From the NCBI GenBank assembly GCA_947172415.1, contig OX359198.1, forward strand, positions 3,131,401-3,195,400: a DNA stretch of 64,000 nucleotides, written 5' to 3'. The stretch is from Chondrosia reniformis. Lineage: Eukaryota > Porifera > Demospongiae > Chondrillida > Chondrillidae. Of the stretch, positions 1-13,388 are shown in pieces (within the stretch, counting starts at the first letter, position 1; every line of letters starts with the position of its first letter). The notes beneath the pieces are model-generated. The model made no database searches. It saw only the letters and a program-made list of their open reading frames with translations, and was not told where the DNA came from. The position numbers and the translations under genes are program-made.

Positions 1-1157
1 GATCTTATATATGTATTATATATCTTATATGTAATATATATTGTATACATTTTATATGCATATTATATATCTTATATATTGCATATATATGTAGAGTCAA
101 AAGTGAGTGGTATATAAATAGAACTGCATTTACAACATATATTGTGGAACCCACGTACCGATGGTGTTATGGATTACATCGTCTGGATACAAGTTACGAG
201 GATGCCTTGGTTCAATACCTAGTTGGGTCCTGAAAAGAGAAAAAAAGCATACATCTTATATATGTATTATATATCTTATATGTATTATATATTGTATATA
301 TCTTATATGCAAATAATATATCTTATATATTGCATATATATGTAGAGTCAAAAGTGAGTGGTATATAAATAGGACTTCATTTACGACAAATATTGTGGAA
401 CCCACGTGACCTATGGTGTTACGGATGACATCGTCTGGATACAGGGTACGAGGATGCCCTGGTTCAATACCAGGTTGGGTCCTGAAAAAAGAAAAAAAGC
501 ATACATCTTATATATGTATAACATATCTTATATGTAATATATATTGTATATATCTTATATGCATATAATATATCTTATATATTGCATATATATGTAGAGT
601 CAAAAGTGAGTGGTATATAAATAGGACTTCATTTACAACATATATTGTGGAACCCCCGTGACCGATGGTGTTACGGATGACATCGTCTGGAGACAAGGTA
701 CGAGGATGCCCTGGTTCAATACAAGGTTGGGCCCTGAAAATTGAAAAAAGCATACATCTTATATATGTATTATATAACTTATAGGTATTTTATATTGTAT
801 ATATCTTATATGCATATAATATATCTTATATATTGCATATATATGTAGAGTCAAAAGTGAGTGGTATATAAATAGGACTTCATTTACAACATATATTGTG
901 GAACCCACATGACCGATGGTGTTACGGATGACATCGTCTGGATACAAGGTACGAGGATGCCCTGGTTCAATACAAGGTTGGGTCCTGAAAATTGAAAAAA
1001 AGCATACATCTTATATATGTATTTTATATCTTATAGGTATTATATATTGTATATATCTTATATGCATGTAATATATATTATATATTGCATATATATGTAG
1101 AGTCAAAAGTGAGTGGTATATAAATAGGACTTCATTTACGACATATATTGTGGAACC

Positions 1158-1163
1158 CACGTG
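1158..1163 (+). promoter_or_regulatory. CACGTG E-box in satellite A monomer (representative)
   Basis: The palindrome CACGTG lies in the context CCCACGTGACC. It is present in many satellite A monomers, while others carry CACATG or CCCGTG at the same place. CACGTG is the core site of basic helix-loop-helix-zipper factors. Whether it is bound here is unknown. Confidence 0.4.
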
Positions 1164-1370
1164 ACCGATGGTGTTATGGATGACATCTTGTTGATACCAG
1201 GTACGGGGATTCCCTGGTTTAATACCTGGTTGAGTCCTGAAAAGAGGAAAAAAAGCATACATCTTATATATGTATTATATATCTTATATGTAATATATAT
1301 TGTATGTATCTTATATGCATATTATATATCTTATATATTGCATATATAAGTAGAGTCAAAATGAGTGGTA

Positions 1371-1489
1371 TATAAATAGGACTTCATTTACGACATATAT
1401 TGTGGAACCCACATGACCTATGGTGTTATGGATGACATCGTCTGGATACAAGGTACGAGGATGCCCTGGTTCAATACCAGGTTGGGTCC
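1371..1489 (+). promoter_or_regulatory. Pol III-like module in satellite A monomer (representative)
   Basis: This monomer shows a TATA box (TATAAATA, 1371-1378), then about 25 bp later a tRNA-like block. The block opens with GGAACCCA, which can pair with TGGGTCC at 1483-1489 if one A is bulged. It ends with a T-arm-like hairpin: stem CCTGG/CCAGG (1465-1469 and 1477-1481) around the 7-base loop TTCAATA. The word GGTTCAATACC (1468-1478) fits the Pol III B box GGTTCRANNCC. A weak A-box-like word (TGACC.ATGG) lies about 50 bp upstream. An A-rich tail follows and no TTTT terminator is seen. This suggests descent from a tRNA-derived SINE. Other monomer types break the T-arm (for example CCTGG against CCTGG), so activity is not implied. 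Confidence 0.45.
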
Positions 1490-2865
1490 TGAAAAAAGAA
1501 AAAAAGCATACATCTTATATATGTATTATATATCTTATATGTAATATATATTGTATATATCTTATATGGATATTATATATCTTATATATTGCATATATAA
1601 GTAGAGTCAAAAGTGAGTGGTATATAAATAGGACTTCATTTACGACATATATTGTGGAACCCACGTGACCTATGGTGTTACGGATGACATCGTCTGGATA
1701 CAAGGTACGAGGATGCCCTGGTTCAATACAAGGTTGGGTCCTGAAAATTGAAAAAAAGCATACATCTTATATATGTATTTTATATCTTATAGGTATTATA
1801 TATTGTATATATCTTATATGCATATAATATATATTATATATTGCATATATATGTAGAGTCAAAAGTGAGTGGTATATAAATAGGACTTCATTTACGACAT
1901 ATATTGTGGAACCCACGTGACCGATGGTGTTATGGATGACATCTTGTTCATACCAGGTACGGGGATTCCCTGGTTTAATACCTGGTTGAGTCCTGAAAAG
2001 AGGAAAAAAAGCATACATCTTATATATGTATTATATATCTTATATGTAATATATATTGTATGTATCTTATATGCATATTATATATCTTATATATTGCATA
2101 TATAAGTAGAGTCAAAATGAGTGGTATATAAATAGGACTTCATTTACGACATATATTGTGGAACCCACATGACCTATGGTGTTATGGATGACATCGTCAG
2201 GATACAAGCTACGAGGATGCCCTGGTTCAATACCAGGTTGGGTCCTGAAAAAAGAAAAAAAAGCATACATCTTATATATGTATTATATATCTTATATGTA
2301 ATATATATTGTATATATCTTATATGGATATTATATATCTTATATATTGCATATATAAGTAGAGTCAAAAGTGAGTGGTATATAAATAGGACTTCATTTAC
2401 GACATATATTGTGGAACCCACGTGACCTATGGTGTTACGGATGACATCGTCTGGATACAAGGTACGAGGATGCCCTGGTTCAATACAAGGTTGGGTCCTG
2501 AAAAAAGAAAAAAAGCATACATCTTATATATGTATTACATATCTTATATGTATTATATATTGTATATATCTTATGTGCATATAATATATCTTATATATTG
2601 CATATATATGTAGAGTCAAAAGTGAGTGGTATATAAATTGGACTTCATTTACGACATATATTGTGGAACCCACGTGACCGATGGTGTTATAGATGACATC
2701 TTCTCGATACCAGGTACGAGGAGTCCCTGGTTCAATACCTGGTTGGGTCCTGAAAAGAGGAAAAAAAGCATACATCTTATATATGTATTATATATATTAT
2801 ATGTAATATATATTGTATATATCTTATATGGATATTATATATCTTATATATTGCATATATAAGTA

Positions 2866-3365
2866 GAGTCAAAAGTGAGTGGTATATAAATAGGACTTCA
2901 TTTACAACATATATTGTGGAACCCCCGTGACCGATGGTGTTACGGTATCCATCGTCTGCATACAAGCTACGAGTATGCCCTGGTTCAATACCAGGTTGGG
3001 TCCTGAAAAAAGAAAAAAAGCATACATCTTATATATGTATTATATATCTTAAATGTAATATATATTGTATATATCTTATATGCATATTATATATCTTATA
3101 TATTGCATATATATGTAGTCAAAAGTGAGTGGTATATAAATAGGACTTCATTTACAACATATATTGTGGAACCCCCGTGACCGATGGTGTTACGGTATCC
3201 ATCGTCTGCATACAAGCTACGAGTATGCCCTGGTTCAATACCAGGTTGGGTCCTGAAAAAAGAAAAAAAGCATACATCTTATATATGTATTATATATCTT
3301 AAATGTAATATATATTGTATATATCTTATATGCATATTATATATCTTATATATTGCATATATATG
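2866..3365 (+). repeat. Exact 250-bp tandem duplication within satellite A
   Basis: Copies 2866-3115 and 3116-3365 look identical base for base, including the private change GTTACGGTATCCATC and the shortened TGTAGTC in place of TGTAGAGTC. This is a very recent one-monomer duplication. Confidence 0.85.
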
Positions 3366-5126
3366 TAGTCAAAAGTGAGTGGTATATAAATAGGACTTCA
3401 TTTACGACATATATTGTGGAACCCCCGTGACCGATGGTGTTACGGATGACATCGTCTGGATACAAGGTACGAGGATGCCCTGGTTCAATACAAGGTTGGG
3501 TCCTGAAAATTGAAAAAAAGCATACATCTTATATATGTATTATATATCTTATAGGTATTATATATTGTATATATCTTATATGCATATAATATATCTTATA
3601 TATTGCATATATATGTAGAGTCAAAAGTGAGTGGTATATAAATAGGACTTCATTTACGACATATATTGTGGAACCCACGTGACCGATGGTGTTATGGATG
3701 ACATATTGTTGATACCAGGTACGGGGATTCCCTGGTTTAATACCTGGTTGAGTCCTGAAAAGTGGAAAAAAAGAATACATCTTATATATGTATTATATAT
3801 CTTATATGTAATATATATTGTATGTATCTTATATGCATATTATATATCTTATATATTGCATATATAAGTAGAGTCAAAATGAGTGGTATATAAATAGGAC
3901 TTCATTTACGACATATATTGTGGAACCCACGTGACCTATGGTGTTATGGATGACATCGTCAGGATACAAGCTACGAGGATGCCCTGGTTCAATACCAGGT
4001 TGGGTCCTGAAAAAAGGAAAAAAAGCATACATCTTATATATGTATTATATATCTTACATGTGATATATATTGTATATATCTTATATGGATATTATATATC
4101 TTATATATTGCATATATAAGTAGAGTCAAAAGTGAGTGGTATATAAATAGGACTTCATTTACAACATATATTGTGGAACCCCCGTGACCGATGGTGTTAC
4201 GGTATCTATCGTCTGGATACAAGGTACGAGGATGCCCTGGTTCAATACAAGGTTGGGTCCTGAAAATTGAAAAAAAGCATACATCTTATATATGTATTAT
4301 ATATCTTATAGGTATTATATATTGTATATATCTTATATGCATATAATATATCTTATATATTGCATATATATGTAGAGTCAAAAGTGAGTGGTATATAAAT
4401 AGGACTTCATTTACGACATATATTGTGGAACCCACGTGACCGATGGTGTTATGGATGACATCTTGTTGATACCAGGTACGGGGATTCCCTGGTTTAATAC
4501 CTGGTTGAGTCCTGAAAAGAGGAAAAAAAGCATACATCTTATATATGTATTATATATCTTATATGTAATATATATTGTATGTATCTTATATGCATATTAT
4601 ATATCTTATATATTGCATATATAAGTAGAGTCAAAATGAGTGGTATATAAATAGGACTTCATTTACGACATATATTGTGGAACCCACGTGACCTATGGTG
4701 TTATGGATGACATCGTCAGGATACAAGCTACGAGGATGCCCTGGTTCAATACCAGGTTGGGTCCTGAAAAAAGAAAAAAAAGCATACATCTTATATATGT
4801 ATAATATATCTTATATGTAATATATATTGTATATATCTTATAGGCATATTATATATCTTATATATTGCATATATATGTAGAGTCAAAAGTGAGTGGTATA
4901 TAAATAGGACTTGATTTACGACATATATTGTGGAACCCACGTGACCGATGGTGTTACGGATGACATCTTCTGGATACAAGGTACTAGGATGCCCTGGTTC
5001 AATACCAGGTTGGGTCCTGAAATAAGAAAAAAAAGCAAAGATCTTATATATGTATTATATATCTTATATGTAATATATATTTTATATATCTTATATGCAT
5101 ATTATATATCTTATATATTGCATATA

Positions 5127-5675
5127 CAGTGGGCTCTCATTTATCCGGACCTGATTTATCCGGAAATCTCATATATCCGGTGTTTGAACTTAGGAACAAA
5201 AATTTTGCCATACAAAAGTATAGGAAATTATACTGAGTTATCCGAAACTGGGATATCCGTATCCGGCACTGCAGCGTGGGAACCACGCGCTGATTCTCCA
5301 TACATTTCACACTTATCCGTCCGACTTTGAAGTATTTTTAAAGAAGATTCTGTTGATATCGGGCGAACAACGATTAGTGATATCCTTCGTGATGCAGACA
5401 AGTGGGCCAGCGTTGAGGACTCCAGCTCGACCAAGCACTGTCAGGGACGTTTTGCGCAGCTAGAGGAGGCTCTTTGGATTTGGTTCGGCAATATTCGCTC
5501 TCAAAGTTTGTCCATTTCACCTATTCCTTTTGAAGAGCTTGTACTATATAGCACTGTCTTTCTGTCTTTCTTCCATGATAAAGGTAACTGTATGTCTATA
5601 TTTCTTATCCGACATCTCATTTATCCAGCACATTTTGCTGGGAACAAATGTCGTCGGATAAATGAGAGCCCACTG
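5127..5675 (+). mobile_element. Tigger/pogo-type non-autonomous DNA transposon
   Basis: A 549-bp element with perfect 21-bp terminal inverted repeats beginning CAGTGGGCTCTC and ending GAGAGCCCACTG. It is flanked by TA on both sides (5125-5126, 5676-5677), the expected target duplication of the Tc1/mariner superfamily. Removing it with one TA restores the normal satellite A sequence TTGCATATATATGTAGAG. Repeated ATCCG words follow the left end (5144, 5156, 5173, 5238, 5252, 5310), as in Tigger-like ends. Its middle keeps a piece of transposase DNA-binding domain, so it is an internally deleted descendant of an autonomous element. Confidence 0.88.
5331..5519 (+). pseudogene. Tigger/CENP-B-type transposase HTH remnant
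   Basis: After an in-frame TGA at 5328-5330, one frame reads through residues including VDIGRTTISDIL, DKWASVED and FAQLEEALWIWFGNIRS. These resemble the end of the first helix-turn-helix (the ..STVSDIL.. helix) and the following CENP-B/Tc5-type DNA-binding domain (..LEEALYEWF...R..) of Tigger and pogo transposases. The catalytic DDE domain is missing, so no function remains. The frame stays open beyond 5519 toward the right inverted repeat, but I see no further similarity. The family assignment rests on motif recognition only. Confidence 0.7.
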
Positions 5676-8600
5676 TATATGTAGAGTCAAAAGTGAGTGG
5701 CATATAAATAGAACTTCATTTACAACATATATTGTGGAACCCATTTGACCTATGCTGTTACGGATGACATCGTCTGGATACAAGGTACGAGGATACCCTG
5801 GTTAAATACCAGGTTGGGTCCTGAAAAAAGAAAAAAAGCATACATCTTATATATGTATTATACATCTTATATGTAATATATATTGTATATATCTTATATG
5901 CATATTATATATCTTATATATTGCATATATATGTACAGTCAAAAGAGAGTGGTATATAAATAGGACATCATTTACAAAATATATTGTGGAACCCACGTGA
6001 CCGATGGTGTTACGGATGACATCTTCTGGATACAAGGTACTAGGATGCCCTGGTCAATACCAGGTTGGGTACTGAAATAAGAAAAAAAAGCAAAGATCTT
6101 ATATATGTATTATATATCTTATATGTAATATATATTGTATACATTTTATATGCATATTATATATCTTATATATTGCATATATATGTAGAGTCAAAAGTGA
6201 GTGGTATATAAATAGGACTTCATTTACGACAAATATTGTGGAACCCACGTGACCTATGGTGTTACGGATGACATCGTCTGGATACAGGGTACGAGGATGC
6301 CCTGGTTCAATACCAGGTTGGGTCCTGAAAAAAGAAAAAAAGCATACATCTTATATATGTATAACATATCTTATATGTATTATATATTGTATATATCTTA
6401 TATGCATATAATATATCTTATATATTGCATATATATGTAGAGTCAAAAGTGAGTGGTATATAAATAGGACTTCATTTACAACATATATTGTGGAACCCCC
6501 GTGACCGATGGTGTTACGGATGACATCGTCTGGAGACAAGGTACGAGGATGCCCTGGTTCAATACAAGGTTGGGCCCTGAAAATTGAAAAAAGCATACAT
6601 CTTATATATGTATTATATAACTTATAGGTATTTTATATTGTATATATCTTATATGCATATAATATATCTTATATATTGCATATATATGTAGAGTCAAAAG
6701 TGAGTGGTATATAAATAGGACTTCATTTACAACATATATTGTGGAACCCACATGACCGATGGTGTTACGCATGACATCGTCTGGATACAAGGTACGAGGA
6801 TGCCCTGGTTCAATACAAGGTTGGGTCCTGAAAATTGAAAAAAAGCATACATCTTATATATGTATTTTATATCTTATAGGTATTATATATTGTATATATC
6901 TTATATGCATGTAATATATATTATATATTGCATATATATGTAGAGTCAAAAGTGAGTGGTATATAAATAGGACTTCATTTACGACATATATTGTGGAACC
7001 CACGTGACCGATGGTGTTATGGATGACATCTTGTTGATACCAGGTACGGGGATTCCCTGGTTTAATACCTGGTTGAGTCCTGAAAAGAGGAAAAAAAGCA
7101 TACATCTTATATATGTATTATATATCTTATATGTAATATATATTGTATGTATCTTATATGCATATTATATATCTTATATATTGCATATATAAGTAGAGTC
7201 AAAATGAGTGGTATATAAATAGGACTTCATTTACGACATATATTGTGGAACCCACATGACCTATGGTGTTATGGATGACATCGTCAGGATACAAGCTACG
7301 AGTATGCCCTGGTTCAATACCAGGTTGGGTCCTGAAAAAAGAAAAAAAGCATACATCTTATATATGTATTATATATCTTAAATGTAATATATATTGTATA
7401 TATCTTATATGCATATTATATATCTTATATATTGCATATATATGTAGTCAAAAGTGAGTGGTATATAAATAGGACTTCATTTACAACATATATTGTGGAA
7501 CCCCCGTGACCGATGGTGTTACGGATGACATCGTCTGGATACAAGGTACGAGGATGCCCTGGTTCAATACAAGGTTGGGTCCTGAAAATTGAAAAAAAGC
7601 ATACATCTTATATATGTATTATATATCTTATAGGTATTATATATTGTATATATCTTATATGCATATAATATATCTTATATATTGCATATATATGTAGAGT
7701 CAAAAGTGAGTGGTATATAAATAGGACTTCATTTACGACATATATTGTGGAACCCACGTGACCGATGGTGTTATGGATGACATATTGTTGATACCAGGTA
7801 CGGGGATTCCCTGGTTTAATACCTGGTTGAGTCCTGAAAAGTGGAAAAAAAGCATACATCTTATATATGTATTATATATCTTATATGTAATATATATTGT
7901 ATGTATCTTATATGCATATTATATATCTTATATATTGCATATATAAGTAGAGTCAAAATGAGTGGTATATAAATAGGACTTCATTTACGACATATATTGT
8001 GGAACCCACGTGACCTATGGTGTTATGGATGACATCGTCAGGATACAAGCTACGAGGATGCCCTGGTTCAATACCAGGTTGGGTCCTGAAAAAAGGAAAA
8101 AAAGCATACATCTTATATATGTATTATATATCTTACATGTAATATATATTGTATATATCTTATATGGATATTATATATCTTATATATTGCATATATAAGT
8201 AGAGTCAAAAGTGAGTGGTATATAAATAGGACTTCATTTACAACATATATTGTGGAACCCCCGTGACCGATGGTGTTACGGATGACATCGTCTGGATACA
8301 AGGTACGAGGATGCCCTGGTTCAATACCAGGTTGGGTCCTGAAAATTGAAAAAAAGCATACATCTTATATATGTATTATATATCTTATAGGTATTATATA
8401 TTGTATATATCTTATATGCATATAATATATCTTATATATTGCATATATATGTAGAGTCAAAAGTGAGTGGTATATAAATAGGACTTCATTTACGACATAT
8501 ATTGTGGAACCCACGTGACCGATGGTGTTATGGATGACATCTTGTTGATACCAGGTACGGGGATTCCCTGGTTTAATACCTGGTTGAGTCCTGAAAAGAG

Positions 8601-10272
8601 GAAAAAAAGCATACATCTTATATATGTATTATATATCTTATATGTAATATATATTGTATGTATCTTATATGCATATTATATATCTTATATATTGCATATA
8701 TAAGTAGAGTCAAAATGAGTGGTATATAAATAGGACTTCATTTACGACATATATTGTGGAACCCACGTGACCTATGGTGTTATGGATGACATCGTCAGGA
8801 TACAAGCTACGAGGATGCCCTGGTTCAATACCAGGTTGGGTCCTGAAAAAAGAAAAAAAAGCATACATCTTATATATGTATAATATATCTTATATGTAAT
8901 ATATATTGTATATATCTTATAGGCATATTATATATCTTATATATTGCATATATATGTAGAGTCAAAAGTGAGTGGTATATAAATAGGACTTGATTTACGA
9001 CATATATTGTGGAACCCACGTGACCGATGGTGTTATGGATGACATCTTGGTGATACCAGGTACGGGGATTCCCTGGTTTAATACCTGGTTGAGTCCTGAA
9101 AAGAGAAAAAAAGGATTCATCTTATATATGTATTATATATCTTATATGTAATATATATTGTATGTATCTTATATGCATATTATATATCTTATATATTGCA
9201 TATATAAGTAGAGTCAAAATGAGTGGTATATAAATAGGACTTCATTTACGACATATATTGTGGAACCCACGTGACCTATGGTGTTATGGATGACATCGTC
9301 AGGATACAAGCTACGAGGATGCCCTGGTTCAATACCAGGTTGGGTCCTGAAAAAAGAAAAAAAAGCATACATCTTATATATGTATAATATATCTTATATG
9401 TAATATATATTGTATATATCTTATAGGCATATTATATATCTTATATATTGCATATATATGTAGAGTCAAAAGTGAGTGGTATATAAATAGGACTTGATTT
9501 ACGACATATATTGTGGAACCCACGTGACCGATGGTGTTATGGATGACATCTTGGTGATACCAGGTACGGGGATTCCCTGGTTTAATACCTGGTTGAGTCC
9601 TGAAAAGAGAAAAAAAGGATTCATCTTATATATGTATTATATATCTTATATGTAATATATATTGTATATATCTTATATGCATATTATATATCTTATATAT
9701 TGCATATATATGTAGAGTCAAAAATTAGTGGTATATAAATAGGACTTCATTTACGACATATATTGTGGAACCCACGTGACCTATGGTGTTACGGTTGACA
9801 TCGTTAGGATACAAGGTACGAGGGTGCCCTGTTCAATACCAGGTTAAGTCCGGAAAAAAAAAAGGGTACATCTTATATATGTATTATATATTTTATATGT
9901 AATATATATTGCATATATCTTATATGCATGTTATATATCTTATATATTGCATATCTATGTAGAGTCAAAAGTGAGTGGTATATAAATAGGACTTCATTTA
10001 CAACATATATTGTGGAACCCACGTGACCGATGGTGTTATGGATGACATCTTCTGGATACCAGGTACGAAGATGCTCTGGTTCAACACCTGGTTGGGTCCT
10101 GAAAATAGAAAAAAAAGCATACATCTTATATATTTAATATATATTGTATATATCTTATATGTATATTATATATTATATATATTGCATATATATGTAGAGT
10201 CTAAAGTGAGTGGTATATAAATAGGACTTCATTTACGACATATATTGTGGAATCCACGTGACCGATGGTGTT

Positions 10273-13200
10273 ACCGAGTTCAAAATGGCCGCCGATTTCC
10301 AAAATATATGGGCTATAAAGCCGTAACCAAGATTTTCGCATAATAAAATTGGACGCCAAATGTGATTAAGGGGTTCCCGATTCTCTACGACCTATCACCG
10401 TGTTAAAATGGCCACCAATTTCGAAAATATTGGCTATGAAGCCATCCCAATGACCTTTCGTAAGATAAAAAAGGCCACCGAAATCGATTAAGGGATCCCT
10501 GAAGCTCTACGCCCTGTCACCGAGTTAAAAATGGTCGCTGGTTTCGAAAATATGGGCTAAGAAGGCGTACCGAAGATTTTCGTATAATAAAAATGGCCGC
10601 CGAATTCGATTAAGGGGTCCCCGATTCTCTACGACCTATCACCGTGTTAAAATGGCCGCCGATTTCGAAAATATGGGCTATGAAGCTATAACCAAGATTT
10701 TTGTATCATAAAAAATTACCGCCGAACTCGGTTAAGGGGTCCCGATGCTCAACGACCTATCACCGAGTTAAAAATGGCCGCCAGTTTCAAAAATATGGGC
10801 TATGAAGCCGTAACCAAGATTTTCGTATATTAAAAATGGCCGCCGAATTTGATTATGGGGTCCACGAAGCTCTGCGAACATTCACCGAGTTCAAAATGGC
10901 TGCTGATTTCGAAAATATGGGCTATGAAGCCGTAGCGAAGTCCTTTTGTAGGATAAAAATATCGGCTATGAAGCCGTACTGAAGATTTGCGTATAATAAA
11001 AATGGCCGCCGAACTCGATTAAAGGGTCCACGAAGCTCTACGACCAATCACCGAGTTAAAAATGGCCGGCGGTTTCGAAAATTTGGGCTATGAAGTCTTA
11101 ACCAAGATTTTGGTATAATAAAAATGGCAACCGAACTCGATTAAGGGGTCCCCGATTTTCTACAATCTATCACCGTGTTAAAATGGACGCCGATATCGAA
11201 AATATGAGCTATGAAGCTGTAACCAAGATTTTCGTATAATAAAAATGGCCGCCGAACTTGATTAAGGGGTCCACGACGCTCTACGACTAATCGCCGATTT
11301 CCAAATGGCCGCCGATTTCCAAAAATATGAACTATGAAGCTGTAACCAAGATTTTCGTATTATAAAAATGTCCGCCGAACTCGATTAAGGCGTCCCGGAT
11401 TCTCTACGACCCATCAACATGTTAAAATGGACTCCGATTTCGAAAATATGGGCTATGAAGCTGTAACCAAGATTTTCTTATAATAAAAATGGCCGCCGAA
11501 GTCGATTAAGGGGTCCCCGATTCTCTACGACCTTTCACCATGTTAAAATGGCCGCCGATTTCGAAAATATGGGCTATCAAGCCTTACCGAAAACCGTTCC
11601 TTGGATAAAAATGGCCACCGGACTCCATTAAAGGGTCCCCGTAGCTCTACGACATATCGCTGAGTTAAAAATGGCCGCCGATTTCGAAAATTTGGGCTAT
11701 GAAGCCATTCCGAATACCGTTCCTTGGATAAGAATGGTCGCCGGACTCGATTAAAGGGTCCCCGAAGCTCTACGACCTATCGTCGAGTTAAAAATGGCCG
11801 CCGATTTCATAAAAATGGCTATTAAGCCGTACCGAAGACCGTCCTTGGATAAAAATGGCCGCCAGACTCGATTAAAGGGTCCCCGAAGCTCTACAACCTA
11901 TCGCTAAGTTAAAAATGGCCGCCTATTTCGAAAAAATAGGCTATGAAGTCGTACCGAAGATCTTTCCTCGGATAAAAATGGCCGCCGCACTCGATTAAAG
12001 GGTCCCCGAAGCTCTCCGACCTATCTTCGACTTAAAAATGGCCGCCGATTTCGAAAATATGGGCTATGACGCCTTACCGAAGACCGTTCCTTGGATAAAA
12101 ATGGCCACCGGACTCCATTAAAGGGTCCCCGTAGCTCTACGACATATCGCTAAGTTAAAAATGGCCGCCGATATCGAAAATTTGGGCTATGAAGCCATAC
12201 CGAAGACTGTTCCTTGGATAAGAATGGCCGCTGGACTCGATTAAAGGGTCCCTGAAGCTCTACGACCTATCGTCGAGTTAAAAATGGCCGCCGATTTCAA
12301 AAAAATGGCTATGAAGCCGTACCGAAGACCATCCTTGGATAAAAATGGCCGCCGATTTCGAAAGATATAGGCTATGAAGTCGTACCGAAGATCTTTCCTC
12401 GGATAAAAATGGCCGCCGGAGTCGAATAAAGGGTCCCCAAAGCTATACGACGTATGGTCGAGTTAAAAATGGCCGCCGATATCGAAAATTTGGGCTATGA
12501 AGCCATACCGAAGACTGTTCCTTGTATAAAAATGGCCGCGGGACTCGATTAAAGGGTCCCCAAAGCTCTACGACCTATCGTCGCGTTAAAAATGGCCGCC
12601 GATTGCGAAAATATGGTCTATGAAGCCGTAACGAAGACCGTTCCTTGGATAAAAATGGACGCCACACTCGATTAAAGGGTCCCCGAAGCTCTAGGACCTA
12701 TCACTAAGTTAAAAATGGCCGCCGATTTCGAAAAAATGGGCTATGAAGCCATACCGAAGACGGTTCCTTGGATAAAAATGGCCGCCGGACTCGATGAAAG
12801 GGTCCCCGAAGCTCTACAACCTATCGCTAAGTTAAAATGGTCGCCGATTTCGAAAAAAGGGCTATGAAGCAGTACCGAAGACCGTTCCTTGGATAAAAAT
12901 GGCCGCTGGACTCGATTAAAGGGTCCCCGAAGGTCAAAGACCTATCACCGAGTTGAAAATGGCCGCCGATTTCCAAAATATATGAACTATGAAGCCGTAA
13001 CCAAGATTTTCGTATAATAAAAATGTCCGCCGAACTCAATTAAGGGGTCCCCGATTCTCTACGACCTATCAGTGTGTTAAAATGGCCGCCGATTTCGAAA
13101 ATATGGGCTATGGAGCTGTTACCAAGATTTTCGTAAAATATAAATGGCCGCCGAAGTCGATTAAGGGGTCCCCGATTCTCTACGACCAATCACCGTGTTA

Positions 13201-13388
13201 AAATGGCCGCCGATTTCGAAAATATGAGCTATAAAGCTGTAACCAAGATTTTCTTATAATACAAATGGCCGCCGAAGTCGATTAAGGGGTCCCCGATTCT
13301 CTACGCCCTTTCAACGTGTTAAAATGGCCGCCGATTTCGAAATTATGGGCTATCACTCCTTACCGAAGACAGTTCCTTGGATAAAAAT
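10273..13388 (+). repeat. Satellite B, left arm (123-bp unit)
   Basis: About 25 diverged copies of a 123-bp unit made of two related half-units, each opening with AAAATGGCCGCC. The first half continues GATTTCGAAAATATGGGC and the second GA(A/C)TCGATTAA(A)GGGTCCCC. Two subfamilies are visible. Units with ATTTTCGTATAATAAAAATG dominate 10273-11540 and 12950-13340, and units with GTTCCTTGGATAAAAATGG dominate 11560-12930. Copies here are more divergent than in the right arm. The A/B junction lies at GTGTTAC|CGAGTTC. The array stops at 13388 inside a monomer, directly after GGATAAAAATG, where satellite C begins. Confidence 0.95.

Larger units (their letters stand above)
1..10272 (+). repeat. Satellite A, 252-bp tandem array
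   Basis: About 38 head-to-tail copies of a 252-bp unit; the word TGGAACCC recurs at 1151, 1403, 1655 and 1907. Each unit has a very AT-rich half built from TCTTATATG-like words, then a TATAAATA box, a more GC-balanced segment (CCCACGTGACC, GGATGACATC, CCCTGGTTCAATACC) and an A-rich stretch (GAAAAAAGAAAAAAAGCATAC). Because 252 is a multiple of three, short open frames of 62-83 codons recur on both strands; they are repeats of one another and I do not treat them as genes. Monomers fall into types that recur every three units (756-757 bp). Larger blocks are copied too: about 340-1430 reappears 5843 bp downstream and about 3210-4900 reappears 4079 bp downstream. The array begins before the window. 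Confidence 0.97.

Noticed and set aside
1404-1489. A true tRNA gene in satellite A
   Set aside because: Only the T-arm and B box are convincing. No D arm or anticodon arm can be drawn, and many monomers break the T-arm.
508-10220. Dozens of 62-83-codon open frames on both strands in satellite A
   Set aside because: They recur with the 252-bp repeat (a multiple of three), overlap each other on both strands and translate AT-rich filler (HIYAIYKIYY). They are repeat artefacts.
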